Source: Pseudoalteromonas sp. T1lg88
Lineage (GTDB): Bacteria > Pseudomonadota > Gammaproteobacteria > Enterobacterales > Alteromonadaceae
Reading direction: 5' to 3'
Length of the DNA stretch: 61,392 nucleotides
Assembly (NCBI RefSeq): GCF_002964765.1
Contig: NZ_PQCF01000032.1
Span: forward strand, 785,491-846,882
Below are positions 26,910-37,164 of this stretch, piece by piece. The translations under genes and the position numbers were made by a program. Every line of letters starts with the position of its first letter. The first letter of the stretch is position 1. The notes under the pieces are model-generated. The model ran no database searches. It was given only the letters and a program-made list of their open reading frames with translations, and was not told the origin of the DNA.

Positions 26910-28737
26910 GATGGAACTCCTTGGTCGGGTGCTTAGCCGTCTCTTTCGCCCAGTTAAACAACAAATAAGAAAGGTATTTGGATACCAGAACACCACTAAA
27001 AACGCTGGTGGCAATGCCCAGGGCCAGGGTGATGGCAAAGCCTTTGACCGGACCATAACCTACCCCCACCAGCACCAAGGCGCTGATAAAGGTGGTGAGA
27101 TTGGCATCGATAATACTGCTCATGGCGTGTTGATAACCTCGCTGCAGTGCCTGCAAACGAGTGCGCCCCAGGCGTAGCTCCTCCTTGATGCGCTCAAAGA
27201 TGATGACATTGGTATCCACCGCCATGCCTATGGTTAGGACCAAACCGGCGATCCCCGGCAGCGTTAACACCACCCCGGGCAACAGCGACATCAGCCCAAG
27301 TAAACTGACGACATTAACCATCAACGCCAGGTTCGCCACCACTCCTAGGCGGCGATACCAAAACAGCATAAAGCCCAGGGTCAACGCAAAGCCAAGCAAT
27401 AAGGCATTAAGGCCATTACTGATATTTTGCTCGCCCAGGCTCGGACTCATGGTTTGTTCCTTGATGATGCGTATCGGCGCTTCCAAAGAACCGGCACGCA
27501 GCACTAGGGCGAGATCCTGCGCTCGCTGCCAGGAATCCAGACCGGTAATGCTAAAACGCGTTCCCAAGGCTTCATTGATGGTGGCAATTGAGATCACCTC
27601 CTCACGTTTATGCACATTTTCATCGGCGCCTTGCACATACTCGCTGTACAAGGTGGCCATGGGCTCGCCGATATGGGCGCGAGAGAAGCGATTAATTTTA
27701 TCGCCGCCCTGGGATGAGAGCTGCAACTGCACCATGGGTTGGCCCCATTCATCGCGCCCGGCCTGCGCACCGGTAATATCATTGCCGGTAAATATGGCCT
27801 TGGCATCGATGGCCACTCGGTCTCCCTCTTGGGTTAACACCCGCTTGCCACCTTGCTGCTGCATGCCGTGAAACGACAACTGGGCGGTAGCACCTATGAT
27901 ACGTTTGGCCTCGCCCGGGTCTTGGACGCCGGGCAACTCAATGCGAATGCCCTGCTCGCCCTGACGCTGCACCACAGCCTCGGTGATCCCCAGCTCTTCA
28001 ATGCGCTTGCGCAAGGTGGCCAGGGCCTGAGCCATGTCCTCACGGGCGAAAAGCTGCTGTTGGGCCGCAGGGTAATGCAATCTGCTATATACAAAATCCC
28101 CCTTTTGCTCACGCGTGACATGCAGTTGTGGATACAGCTGCTGTAGCTGATCTTGTAATTGCTCGCCCTGAGCCGCCGAACGCAGTGGGGAGCGCAGCAC
28201 CAGGGCATGATCCCCAGTGTCTATGCTCACGCCTCGCAATCCAAGGGTACGCCGGAGGGTAGTGGCATCCGCTGCAATGGATTTAATACGCTGCGCCATG
28301 GCTTGATCGGTATCGACTTGCAAGACAAAAAGCACGCCGCCACCTAAGTCCAAACCCAGTTTCATCGGCGCTAAGCCAAGACTTTGCATCCAGCTCGGTG
28401 TGGTCGCTCGTGTTTGCACCTTGACGTTGGCGTCCGTTAATTGTTGTCGTAATACCCCGGCCGCCGCGGCGCTGTTATTCGGTCTTTCCAGGGTCAGCAA
28501 TAACCTCTGTGCCTGGGGGTCAAAGTGGCCACCTTGTACAGGGAAACCTTGATTATCGAGCAAGCGCTCGATCTGAACCAAGGCCTGCGCTCCCTCGGGA
28601 TTCTCGACAGCAATCACCTTGGTATTGGGGTATAAGTTGGGTAAGGCACTCAGTGCCAATATCACAATGAGGGCAAGGGTGGTAAATACGCCCATGCCAC
28701 GCTTGGCTCGCCATAACGAACCGTTTTTATTATTCAT
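26899..28737 (-). CDS. secD: Protein translocase subunit SecD
   Basis: A 612-residue SecD with a first membrane helix (about 20-37), a large periplasmic P1 domain and five C-terminal membrane helices. Motifs: KLGLDLGGGVLFVLQVD, the ITEAVVQRQGEQGIRIELPGVQDP stretch typical of the P1 base, and AVDTNVIIFERIKEELR in the proton-path helices. I start at the ATG at 28737, behind AAGGTAGAG, giving an ordinary SecD N-terminus. It overlaps secF and is preceded on the same strand by a secreted protein gene at 28894. Confidence 0.92.
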   Translation of the reverse strand: MNNKNGSLWRAKRGMGVFTTLALIVILALSALPNLYPNTKVIAVENPEGAQALVQIERLLDNQGFPVQGGHFDPQAQRLLLTLERPNNSAAAAGVLRQQLTDANVKVQTRATTPSWMQSLGLAPMKLGLDLGGGVLFVLQVDTDQAMAQRIKSIAADATTLRRTLGLRGVSIDTGDHALVLRSPLRSAAQGEQLQDQLQQLYPQLHVTREQKGDFVYSRLHYPAAQQQLFAREDMAQALATLRKRIEELGITEAVVQRQGEQGIRIELPGVQDPGEAKRIIGATAQLSFHGMQQQGGKRVLTQEGDRVAIDAKAIFTGNDITGAQAGRDEWGQPMVQLQLSSQGGDKINRFSRAHIGEPMATLYSEYVQGADENVHKREEVISIATINEALGTRFSITGLDSWQRAQDLALVLRAGSLEAPIRIIKEQTMSPSLGEQNISNGLNALLLGFALTLGFMLFWYRRLGVVANLALMVNVVSLLGLMSLLPGVVLTLPGIAGLVLTIGMAVDTNVIIFERIKEELRLGRTRLQALQRGYQHAMSSIIDANLTTFISALVLVGVGYGPVKGFAITLALGIATSVFSGVLVSKYLSYLLFNWAKETAKHPTKEFHHGE

Positions 28738-28893
28738 AATCTCTACCTTACGCTTGCCAAAACAAGCGTAAAAAATTGCCATCCTTGTCAGCAGACGCGG
28801 CCTAAAACCGGTCTGTGGACAAGAAATAAAACCTTTGCTGGATACTTGAACCAGCCGCTAAATGGAGTGTTAAACGGGTCGTTAGCCGAGCCG

Positions 28894-29376
28894 CTAACCA
28901 GGCAGAGAGTCGTACAGCAGGCGGCTGCGATAGGTGAGATTGGCGGCCTTGCAGTTATCAAGCAGGCCACTGTTGGGCCGGCACGTATGCATATACCAGG
29001 GTAAGTCGGTCCTTGGCGTCAACCTGAGCTTATCCAGGCGACTGGGCTCGTCTTGTTGCGCCAGGGTATAGGCGAGCAGATACAAGGGTTGCTGCTCGGG
29101 ATGTAAAAAATAGCTTGGGTGCGAGCCCATGGCCCGCTGGGGCAGTTGTACCGGATGAGAGGTGGGCGCTTTATGCTGCTTGGCGTCCATATCCATTTCA
29201 AGCGTAAAGGTGAGACAGGGTGCTGTACTTTGCACTTGCTGCGTCGCACACAGTGCAGTTGGCACCGGCGCGGAACTCTGCTGCGGAAACTGCCCAGCAC
29301 CGAGCGCACTTGCAAAAACAAGTGTGATCGCAGCCACCCAGATTATCAAAAATGCACGCACAATCAGCTCACCCAC
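28894..29376 (-). CDS. Secreted hypothetical protein
   Basis: A 160-residue protein with an N-terminal signal segment (AFLIIWVAAITLVFASALGAG) and a soluble, periplasmic-looking remainder. It has four cysteines outside the signal (ALCATQ, APCLTF, HTCRPN, DNCKAA), which could form two disulfides. No family was recognised. It lies about 155 bases upstream of secD on the same strand, and co-transcription is possible. It is divergent from the dehydrogenase gene at 29494. Confidence 0.5.
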   Translation of the reverse strand: MGELIVRAFLIIWVAAITLVFASALGAGQFPQQSSAPVPTALCATQQVQSTAPCLTFTLEMDMDAKQHKAPTSHPVQLPQRAMGSHPSYFLHPEQQPLYLLAYTLAQQDEPSRLDKLRLTPRTDLPWYMHTCRPNSGLLDNCKAANLTYRSRLLYDSLPG

Positions 29377-29493
29377 AAATCATCATCTTGCCCCGTTAAG
29401 TTGTTATTTCGACATCGGGCAATCTACTCTTAGATATGGGCAAAAGACGATAAATCAAACCTCTATCTAAAAAATCGCTGTTTGGGAGATGCT

Positions 29494-30780
29494 ATGCTAG
29501 GTCAGGTATTTAACGATGCGGTCGCGCGCTTAAAGCGTATTGGTGCACTCACCCAGTGCTCTAATCAGGTGATCAGTGCCCTCAGTCATGCCAATGCCAT
29601 GTTGCACGTCAATGTTGAGGTGCGCATGGATAATGGTCATATTCACTACTTCCCCGGCTATCGCTGTCAACACAATAATGTGCTCGGCCCGACCAAGGGC
29701 GGGATACGTTTTCACCCTCAGGTCAACGCCGATGAAGTACAGGCTTTGGCGCTGTGGATGACGCTAAAATGCGCGGTGGTGGGTATTCCCTTTGGCGGCG
29801 CCAAGGGTGGCGTCTGTGTCGACCCAAAAACCCTCTCCCCCTTTGAACTGGAGCGCTTATCCCGCTCCTATGTACGTGCCATGGCCGACTTTATTGGTCC
29901 GGAGCGCGATATTCCCGCCCCGGATGTCTATACCAATGCCCTGATCATGGGTTGGATGATGGATGAATACGAGAAAATTACCCGGGTAAAAAACCCCGCG
30001 GTGATCACCGGCAAGCCTATCGCCCTGGGCGGCAGTTTAGGACGAGACGATGCCACCGGCCGCGGCGCCTATTTGTGCATCAAGGAGTTGGAAAAACGCG
30101 ACCAGCTTACGCCACAAGAAACCCGCGTTGCCGTCCAGGGCTTTGGCAGCGGCGGCTACCATGTGGCGCGCCTGCTCGCCAATGACGGCTATAAGGTGGT
30201 GGCGGTCAGTGACTCGCAAGGGGCCATCTATCGTCAGGAAGGTTTGAATATAGACAGTGTTTATCGGCAAAAGCAACAGCATAAGGAGCTCAAAGCCGTG
30301 TATTGCGAAGGCTCGGTGTGCGAGGCCCTAGAGCACCAACGCCTCAGTAATGCCGAACTCTTGGTCAGTGACGTCGATATCCTGATCCCCGCCGCTCTCG
30401 ATGGGGTGATCACGGCTGCAAACGCCGCAGCCATTCAAGCCCGTTACATAGTGGAGATTGCCAATGGCCCGGTGACCAGCGACGCCGATGCTATTTTGAA
30501 AAATAAAGGGGTGATAGTGATCCCGGATATTCTTGCCAACGCTGGTGGTGTCACCGTCAGCTATTTTGAATGGACGCAAAATCGCTGTGGTCAGCGCTGG
30601 CCAAGAGAAAAGGTCAGCGAAGAGCTGAGCCAGGTAATGCAACGCGCCTTTAAGCGCGCCAATGATCTGGTGGAAAAGCACGGCATGGACTTTCGCGACG
30701 CCGTCTATGCCGTGGCTCTAGAACGGCTCAGTGAAGGCATTGAAGCGCACGGCACGCCGGATTATTTCAACGGCGGTTGA
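29494..30780 (+). CDS. Glu/Leu/Phe/Val dehydrogenase (glutamate dehydrogenase type)
   Basis: A 428-residue amino-acid dehydrogenase of the ELFV family, converting glutamate and 2-oxoglutarate with NAD(P). The catalytic-lysine segment PFGGAKGGV is near residue 107, with TKGGIRFHP before it and DIPAPDVYTN after it. The nucleotide-binding AVQGFGSGGYHVARLL is near 215. The length and the GRGA region match the hexameric GDH subgroup common in this lineage. The ATG at 29494 follows GGGAG; the TTG twelve bases earlier is less likely. The 3' end overlaps the convergent tetR gene by 19 bases. Confidence 0.9.
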   Translation: MLGQVFNDAVARLKRIGALTQCSNQVISALSHANAMLHVNVEVRMDNGHIHYFPGYRCQHNNVLGPTKGGIRFHPQVNADEVQALALWMTLKCAVVGIPFGGAKGGVCVDPKTLSPFELERLSRSYVRAMADFIGPERDIPAPDVYTNALIMGWMMDEYEKITRVKNPAVITGKPIALGGSLGRDDATGRGAYLCIKELEKRDQLTPQETRVAVQGFGSGGYHVARLLANDGYKVVAVSDSQGAIYRQEGLNIDSVYRQKQQHKELKAVYCEGSVCEALEHQRLSNAELLVSDVDILIPAALDGVITAANAAAIQARYIVEIANGPVTSDADAILKNKGVIVIPDILANAGGVTVSYFEWTQNRCGQRWPREKVSEELSQVMQRAFKRANDLVEKHGMDFRDAVYAVALERLSEGIEAHGTPDYFNGG

Positions 30781-31352
30781 ACAAACATCTTGCTGCTAAG
30801 TTCGACCAGGGCGTCGAGCTTAGCTTTATCGACCGGAGGTTTCCAGGCTATCAACTGCTCCCAAAATGCCAGCTCTTTGAGGCCACCAAAAAACACCACG
30901 GCGGCGATATCCGGAGCAATATCCTTAAGCGCGCCCTTGCTGTGGGCTTCTTCGAACCATTCATTGATACCCTGCTCGCAATGCTTAAAGCGCTCATCGA
31001 GCATGGCGGCGCGCTTTTTCGAGCGCAATGATTCGATCAAAATAATACGGGATAAGGTCAAGTAGTCCTTATCCTGAGTCAGCCTCAGTGCAACATCGGC
31101 TAACTTTTGCAGCTGCTCTTTAATCGGCGTTTGCATGCAGAAAGGGTTGTCTTGTAGAGGGCGAATACGCTCAATCAACAAATCGACAACGCCGTCAAAA
31201 AGTTGTTCCTTGTTGCTGTAGTATTTGTACAGCGTGCGCTTTGATACCTTGGCCTTAGTGGCCACCGCTTCCATGGTCGTGCCTGCCAGCCCGCGTTGGG
31301 CAAACAAGGCAATGGCTGCGCCGATCACTGCTTGTTGTTTTGTACTACTCAT
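30762..31352 (-). CDS. TetR-family repressor of the adjacent RND pump
   Basis: A 196-residue TetR/AcrR regulator. The N-terminal helix-turn-helix reads TMEAVATKAKVSKRTLYKYYSNKEQLF, followed by a helical ligand-binding domain. The gene is divergent from the adaptor-pump genes at 31643. A long inverted repeat lies between them and is the probable operator. The usual model for this arrangement is repression of both the regulator and the pump, lifted by a toxic ligand. Confidence 0.88.
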   Translation of the reverse strand: MSSTKQQAVIGAAIALFAQRGLAGTTMEAVATKAKVSKRTLYKYYSNKEQLFDGVVDLLIERIRPLQDNPFCMQTPIKEQLQKLADVALRLTQDKDYLTLSRIILIESLRSKKRAAMLDERFKHCEQGINEWFEEAHSKGALKDIAPDIAAVVFFGGLKELAFWEQLIAWKPPVDKAKLDALVELSSKMFVQPPLK

Positions 31353-31411
31353 GTGCCGCCCCTTATGTCAACGCTCGGCAGTATAACTAAACTGCACTAA
31401 GAAGATAGTTG

Positions 31412-31462
31412 GTAAACGAAAAAGTATACCTAAATTAAAAAAAAGTATACACTTTCGTTTAC
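31412..31462. promoter_or_regulatory. Probable TetR operator, paired inverted repeats
   Basis: GTAAACGAAAAAGTATAC at 31412-31429 and GTATACACTTTCGTTTAC at 31445-31462 are near-perfect inverted copies (16 of 18 positions), separated by 15 AT-rich bases. Each arm is itself an imperfect palindrome of the form GTAWAC-N6-GTATAC, so the site could hold two TetR dimers. It lies 60 bases upstream of the tetR start and 180 bases upstream of the adaptor start. Confidence 0.75.
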
Positions 31463-31642
31463 TTGGTGACCATTGGGTTACAATAATTACATTTAGCAAA
31501 GTGAATTCATTCTTTGGGGAATTGACGCTACGCTTTCTTTAAAGTGGCTTTTTTGCCATGCGATAACAGCCTGAAGATGCCAAGTATTCCGCCTCGGCGG
31601 CACCTAAATACCATATAACTTGCACAGGGAAACGCTTATCTT

Positions 31643-32827
31643 ATGCGCACTAACCTAGTTAATTCTTTCGCCCGCTCCGCGTCTTTGGCGCTCACTGCCA
31701 GCTTACTCTTAAGTGCCTGTGAGCAAGGCGCGCAGCAGCAACAACAGGCCATGCCTCCAGCTCAGGTCGAAGTACTGGCCGTCACCCCTATCGACGCGCC
31801 CTTTGTGATCTCATTGCCAGCGACGGTATCGGGCTCTAAAGAAGTTGAAATTCGCGCCCGCGTCAGTGGCGTGCTTGAGTCTCGAAACTTCTCGGAAGGG
31901 CAAAAGGTCAGCGCCGGGCAGTCACTCTTTACCATTGACTTAGCACCCTATCAGCTCGCCTATGAACAGGCCCATGCCGCCGTAGTCGCCGCCAAGGCAC
32001 GGTTAGAGCAGGCACAAAGAGAAAGTAAGCGACTGGCAAAGCTGCGCGAAGATAAATCGGTTTCCCAGCGCGATTATGATAACGCCCGTTCCAGCGTCGA
32101 TATCGCCGAGGCGGATCTCAATGCCAGCGAAGTGCAACTGCGCGAAGCCAAGCTCAACCTGGACTATGCCCAAGTGAAGGCCCCGGTTAACGGCATTATG
32201 GGTCGTGAACAGGTATCGGAAGGCACCTATGTGTCCGGCCCAGAGGTATTACTCACGCAGATCACCGCACTCGACCCAGTGCGAGTGCGCTTTGGCCTGT
32301 CCGAGCGCGAACAGCTGATGATGCGCCAGGCACAAAAACGCGGCGAACTAACCCTGCCTGCGGATGGCCAGTGGCAAACCCAATTGAAACTACAAGACGG
32401 CAGCCTGTATGAGCATATGGGCACGGTAAACTTTACCGATGTGCGCATTAACGCCAATACCGGCACCTCGGAATTTCAGGCCATAGTCGCCAACCCGGAC
32501 TTTAGTCTTCGCCCAGGTCAGTTTGTGCAGGTCGAGTTGCTAGGCGCTGAACACAAGGGCACCTTTGCCGTCCCGCAAAAGGCTGTGCTTGATAATGGCA
32601 CCGGCAAATTCGTTTACCTTGCTGCCACCAATGAGCAAGGCGCCACCATAGCCCGCCCCGCTCCCGTTGAGGTCGGCGAATGGTATCGCCAACAAAAGGG
32701 TGAGCAAATAGAAAACCTGTGGATTATCCGTAGCGGCCTGAGCGCCGGCGATAAGGTGATCGTCGAAGGCATGGCTCGTATCTTCTTCCCGGGCATGCCG
32801 GTTAGCGTCATCAACGAGCAAGGATAA
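31643..32827 (+). CDS. RND efflux periplasmic adaptor (AcrA/MexA type)
   Basis: A 394-residue membrane fusion protein linking the RND pump to an outer-membrane channel. The signal peptide ends in the lipobox LLLSAC with the lipid-bearing cysteine C26. Then come the barrel-sandwich half motif (EIRARVSGVLESRNFSEGQ), a helical hairpin (about 100-165), the second lipoyl half (NLDYAQVKAPVNGIMG) and the beta-barrel and membrane-proximal domains. The gene is eight bases from the pump gene and forms an operon with it. No TolC-like gene is present, so a shared outer-membrane channel is expected. Confidence 0.92.
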   Translation: MRTNLVNSFARSASLALTASLLLSACEQGAQQQQQAMPPAQVEVLAVTPIDAPFVISLPATVSGSKEVEIRARVSGVLESRNFSEGQKVSAGQSLFTIDLAPYQLAYEQAHAAVVAAKARLEQAQRESKRLAKLREDKSVSQRDYDNARSSVDIAEADLNASEVQLREAKLNLDYAQVKAPVNGIMGREQVSEGTYVSGPEVLLTQITALDPVRVRFGLSEREQLMMRQAQKRGELTLPADGQWQTQLKLQDGSLYEHMGTVNFTDVRINANTGTSEFQAIVANPDFSLRPGQFVQVELLGAEHKGTFAVPQKAVLDNGTGKFVYLAATNEQGATIARPAPVEVGEWYRQQKGEQIENLWIIRSGLSAGDKVIVEGMARIFFPGMPVSVINEQG

Positions 32828-32834
32828 GGGCATT

Positions 32835-35800
32835 ATGTTTTCTCGATATTTTATCGATAGGCCGATCTTCGCCTTTGTGATCTCCATCGTCATAGTTCTC
32901 GCGGGCCTGGCCGCCATGCGCGCCCTGCCCGTGGCCCAATACCCGGAAATCGCCCCACCTGTGGTACAGGTGACCGCCAGTTACCCAGGTGCCGCCGCCG
33001 AGGTGCTTGAGCAAACCGTGGCCGCCCCCATAGAAAATGCCATCACCGGCGTTGAGGGCATGATGTATATGGCATCGACGTCCACCAGTGCCGGCACCAC
33101 CACCATAGAAGTGACCTTTGAAATCGGCACCGATGCCGATCAGGCCGCGGTGGACGTAAACAACCGCGTTAAGCAGGTGGAAGCGCGTTTACCCGAGGAA
33201 ACCCGTCGCCAGGGCGTGGTGGTACAAAAAGGTTCATCCAGCTTTTTGCAGGTGCATGCTTTTTATTCCCCGGACGACAGTCGTTCGGCGCTGTGGACCT
33301 CTAACTATGTGACCTTGAATATACTGGATCGCATCAAGCGCATCCCCGGCACCACCAATGTGCAAATATTCGGTGCCAAGGACTATGCCATGCGCATCTG
33401 GTTGCGACCGGACTTAATGAGCCAGCTTGGCGTGACGGTGGACGAAATCACCACCGCCATTCGCGAGCAAAACTCTCAATATGCCCTGGTAACATAGGTG
33501 CCACGCCAACCCATGTGGCGCCGCAATCTTTGGTCTACAGCGTCACCGCTCGTGGCCGTATGTCGGAGCCAAAAGAGTTTGAAAACATTATCCTGCGTGC
33601 CAATGCCGATGGCAGCTCGCTGCGTTTAAAAGACGTAGCCCGGGTTGAGCTCGGCGCCAAGGACTATAACTTTGAAGGCAGCTTTAACGGCAAAGAAGCC
33701 GTGCTGATGGGTATTTTCCTGCAGCCCGGTGCCAATGCCCTGGAAGTCGCCGAAGAAGTCGGCGCCGTGATGGCCGAATTTAAGCCTCAGTTCCCGGTGG
33801 GCCTTGAGCATGTGGTCTCCTACGACACCACTCGCTTTGTTGAAGTGTCCATCCGTGAGGTGTTAAAAACCCTGATAGAAGCCATGATTTTGGTGTTCCT
33901 GGTGGTGTATCTGTTCTTACAGAACTGGCGCGCCACCCTTATTCCGACGCTGGCGGTACCGGTTTCCTTGCTTGGCACCTTTGCCGGCATGTATATGTTG
34001 GGTTACTCCATCAATACCTTGACCCTGTTCGGCATGGTGCTTTCTATCGGTATCGTCGTCGACGATGCCATAGTGGTGCTGGAAAACGTCGAGCGTATTA
34101 TGCACGAAGAGCATGTCAGTGCCCGCGACGCGGCGATTAAGGCCATGGGCGAGGTCTCCGGTCCCGTGGTGGCCATAGTCCTGGTGTTATGTTCGGTGTT
34201 TGTGCCCATCGCCTTCCTCGGCGGTTTGACGGGCGAGCTGTTCCGCCAGTTTGCCATTACCATTTCTATTGCCGTGAGCCTCTCTGGTGTGGTCGCCTTG
34301 ACCATGACGCCGGCGCTGTGCGTGCTTATTCTTAAACACGAACACAAGCAAACCGCAGGCTTCTTCGTCTGGTTTAATAAGTTCTTTAGTGCGATTACCC
34401 ATAAATACGTGGGCGCCGTTGGCTTTATGGTGCGCCGTGGTCTGCTGGGTTTAGTGCTTATGGTAGCCATGGTCACTGCCACCATAGGTCTCTGGCAAAA
34501 AACGCCCAGTTCACTGGTTCCCGATGAAGATCAGGGTTTCTACATCGTAGCGGTATTCCTACCGGATGGTGCCTCGTTAGAGCGCACCTCCGCGGTGGTG
34601 GATGAGGTGATAGCCGCGGTGCAATCAAACCCGGCGAACGAAAATATTGCCTCCTTTACTGGCTTTGACTTTATCGGCGGCGGTTTTAAAAACAATGCCG
34701 CGACCATGTTCGTCACCCAAACCCATTGGGATGACCGCGAGGTAGATACCAAGGCCCTGGTCGGCGAGCTGTTTGGCAAAACCGCCCATATCAATGAGGC
34801 TCTTGTGCTGGCGTTTAACCCGCCGGCTATTTTCGGCTTAGGAAGCACGGGCGGCTTTGAGTTTTATATTCAAAATAAAGGGGCCGGAGGCCCGGAGAAA
34901 CTGCAACAGGCCATGCAACTGGTGATGAGTGAGGCGCAAAAGAGCCCCATAGTCGGTGGCGTGCAGACCCTGTGGCGCCCGGACGCACCGCAATTGAAGG
35001 TGGATATTGACCGCGAGCAGGCCCGTGCCATGGGCGTCAATATTAACGAGGCCTTTAATACCCTGGCCGGTACGCTGGGCACCTACTATGTGAATGACTT
35101 CAACAAGTTTGGTCGCGCCTGGCAGGTATTAATGTCGGCGGAAGCCCAGTATCGCATGCAGCCTCAGGACATTGGCCGTATTTACGTTAAAAGCAGCTCA
35201 GGTGAGATGGTGCCCATGTCGGCCTTTACCACCATGGAGTTTAGCCGCGGCCCTGATAGCCTGAGTCGCTACAATAACCTACCGGCGGTCAAACTGCTGG
35301 GCGAGGCGGCACCGGGTTACAGCTCGGGTCAGGCCATCGCCGAAATCGAGCGTATCGCCGCCCAGGTTTTGCCTGCGGATATGAGCTACGACTGGACCGG
35401 CACCGCCTTCCAGGAAAAGCGCAGCTCGGGTACGACCGGGTTGGCGCTGGGTCTGGCGGTGATCATGGTCTTTTTGATCCTCGCGGCGCTCTATGAGCGT
35501 TGGTCTTTGCCCTTGTCTGTGATGCTGGCCCTGCCCTTTGGTACCTTTGGCGCCCTTATTTCCATTTGGATAGCGGGCCTGACCAATGATGTCTACTTCC
35601 AAATTGGTCTGGTTACCTTGCTCGGTCTGGCCGGTAAGAATGCCATTTTGATCGTCGAATATGCCTTGCTTAAGCATCAACAGGGCTGGAGTGCCGCTGC
35701 AGCAGCACTTGAGGCTGCCCGACTGCGTTTTCGCCCCATTATCATGACCTCCATGGCCTTTATCCTTGGCGTTGTGCCCTTGGTGCTGAGCTCGGGAGCT

Positions 35801-36007
35801 GGTGCCGGTGCCCGCCACAGTGTCGGTACCGGGGTCATGGGCGGCATGATGGCGGCCACCTTCCTGGCCGTATTCTTTGTGCCCCTGTTCTTCTACTGGC
35901 TAACTCAACGTCGCCTCGGTGAGCGCCGCTCACGCCAGGAGCTCGCGGATGAAATTGCCAGTCAGCATAAAAAGGAACATGTGGATACCAAGGAAGGCTT
36001 GGTTTAA
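32835..36007 (+). pseudogene. RND efflux pump (AcrB type) with a one-base frameshift
   Basis: Two frames cover one inner-membrane RND pump: 32835-33497 and an overlapping-phase frame open from about 33488 to 36007. Joined they give 1,057 residues, the normal length. The break is at TATGCCCTGGT near 33484: adding one C to the CCC run restores QYAPGNIGATPTHVAPQSL, which continues the family sequence. Downstream the pump is intact, including the proton-relay GIVVDDAIVVLENVER, a second large periplasmic loop and the terminal membrane helices. Without correction, translation yields a 220-residue stump. It might be real gene loss, phase variation or a base-calling error in a short C run. Confidence 0.85.
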
Positions 36008-36020
36008 AACAGCTATAAAA

Positions 36021-36039
36021 GGCGGCAAAAATTGCCGCC
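36021..36039 (+). terminator. Hairpin after the RND operon
   Basis: GGCGGCAA at 36021-36028 pairs with TTGCCGCC at 36032-36039 across a three-base loop. It lies 14 bases after the pump stop. The T-run is missing, so termination efficiency is uncertain. Confidence 0.4.
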
Positions 36040-36123
36040 AATCCGCCTTCAACGCGGGATATTTAGCTGACATTCAAGCTATTAATGCTAAACTAGCGGC
36101 TTGTTTTTCAGTGATTGACAGCA

Positions 36124-37164
36124 ATGACCTTTAGATTACTTCCCGAGTGGCATCCACAGGATGCGGTAATGCTCACCTGGCCCCATCAAGACACTGACTG
36201 GGCGGCCAACCTATCTGCCGTTGAGCAGGTTTATCTTGAATTAAGCAAGCACATCAGCGCACGCCAACGCCTGCTGATCGTAGCCGACAACGCCGAACTA
36301 AAAGCGCAGATCCGCAGCAAGCTGGTTGAGCAAGGTGTCGACCTGACTCAGGTATGCTTTGTTGATGCGCCCTGTAACGACACTTGGGCAAGGGATCATG
36401 GCCCGCTGACTCTCAGCGACGGGCAAGAGCTTAAGGCCATAGATTGCCAATTCACCGCCTGGGGCGGTAAATATCAGGCCGACAAAGACAATGCCATCAA
36501 TGGCCAACTGTTTGCGCAAGCGCTCAATCAAGGCGTGCGCACCCAGCAGAGCGATTTTATCCTCGAAGGCGGCGCCATTGAAATTAACGAGCACGGCGTA
36601 CTGCTAAGCACCCGCGCCTGCGTACACAATAAAAACCGCAATGCCAGCATGAGCGCAGAGCAAATCGATGCGGCATTGGCCGAGTTGCTTGGCGCCAACA
36701 AGATTCTTTGGCTCGAGCATGGTTACCTGGCCGGGGATGATACCGACTCTCATATAGATACTCTGGTACGTTTTGCGCCTAACAACACCCTGGTGTATGT
36801 ACGCTGCGATGACCCGCAGGATGAGCACTATGACGAGCTTGGCAAAATGGCCGAAGAGCTGGTCGCTCTGCGTGGTCTTAATGACGAGGCCTATGAGCTA
36901 ATCGCACTGCCTTGGCCTAAGGCCGTGTACAACAGCGAAGGCGATCGTCTCCCTGCCACCTACGCCAACTACCTTATTATTAACGATGCTGTCTTGGTGC
37001 CGACCTACCAGGATAGCCATGATCAGGTGGCGCTGGCACAAATAGCCAAGGCCTATCCGGGACGTGAAGTAATTGGCGTAGACTGCTGCGCCCTGATTGA
37101 ACAATTTGGCAGCCTGCACTGTATTACCATGCAGTTGCCCCATGGTTTTTTGGAGAATAAATAA
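36124..37164 (+). CDS. aguA: Agmatine deiminase
   Basis: A 346-residue enzyme hydrolysing agmatine to N-carbamoylputrescine and ammonia. Pentein-fold motifs: LPEWHPQDAVMLTWPH at the start, DTWARDHGPL near residue 86, EGGAIEIN near 145, and the nucleophile cysteine in GSLHCITMQLP near the C-terminus. The ATG at 36124 gives the normal family N-terminus. The stop shares one base with the aguB start (TAATG), so the two steps from agmatine to putrescine are coupled. Confidence 0.94.
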   Translation: MTFRLLPEWHPQDAVMLTWPHQDTDWAANLSAVEQVYLELSKHISARQRLLIVADNAELKAQIRSKLVEQGVDLTQVCFVDAPCNDTWARDHGPLTLSDGQELKAIDCQFTAWGGKYQADKDNAINGQLFAQALNQGVRTQQSDFILEGGAIEINEHGVLLSTRACVHNKNRNASMSAEQIDAALAELLGANKILWLEHGYLAGDDTDSHIDTLVRFAPNNTLVYVRCDDPQDEHYDELGKMAEELVALRGLNDEAYELIALPWPKAVYNSEGDRLPATYANYLIINDAVLVPTYQDSHDQVALAQIAKAYPGREVIGVDCCALIEQFGSLHCITMQLPHGFLENK

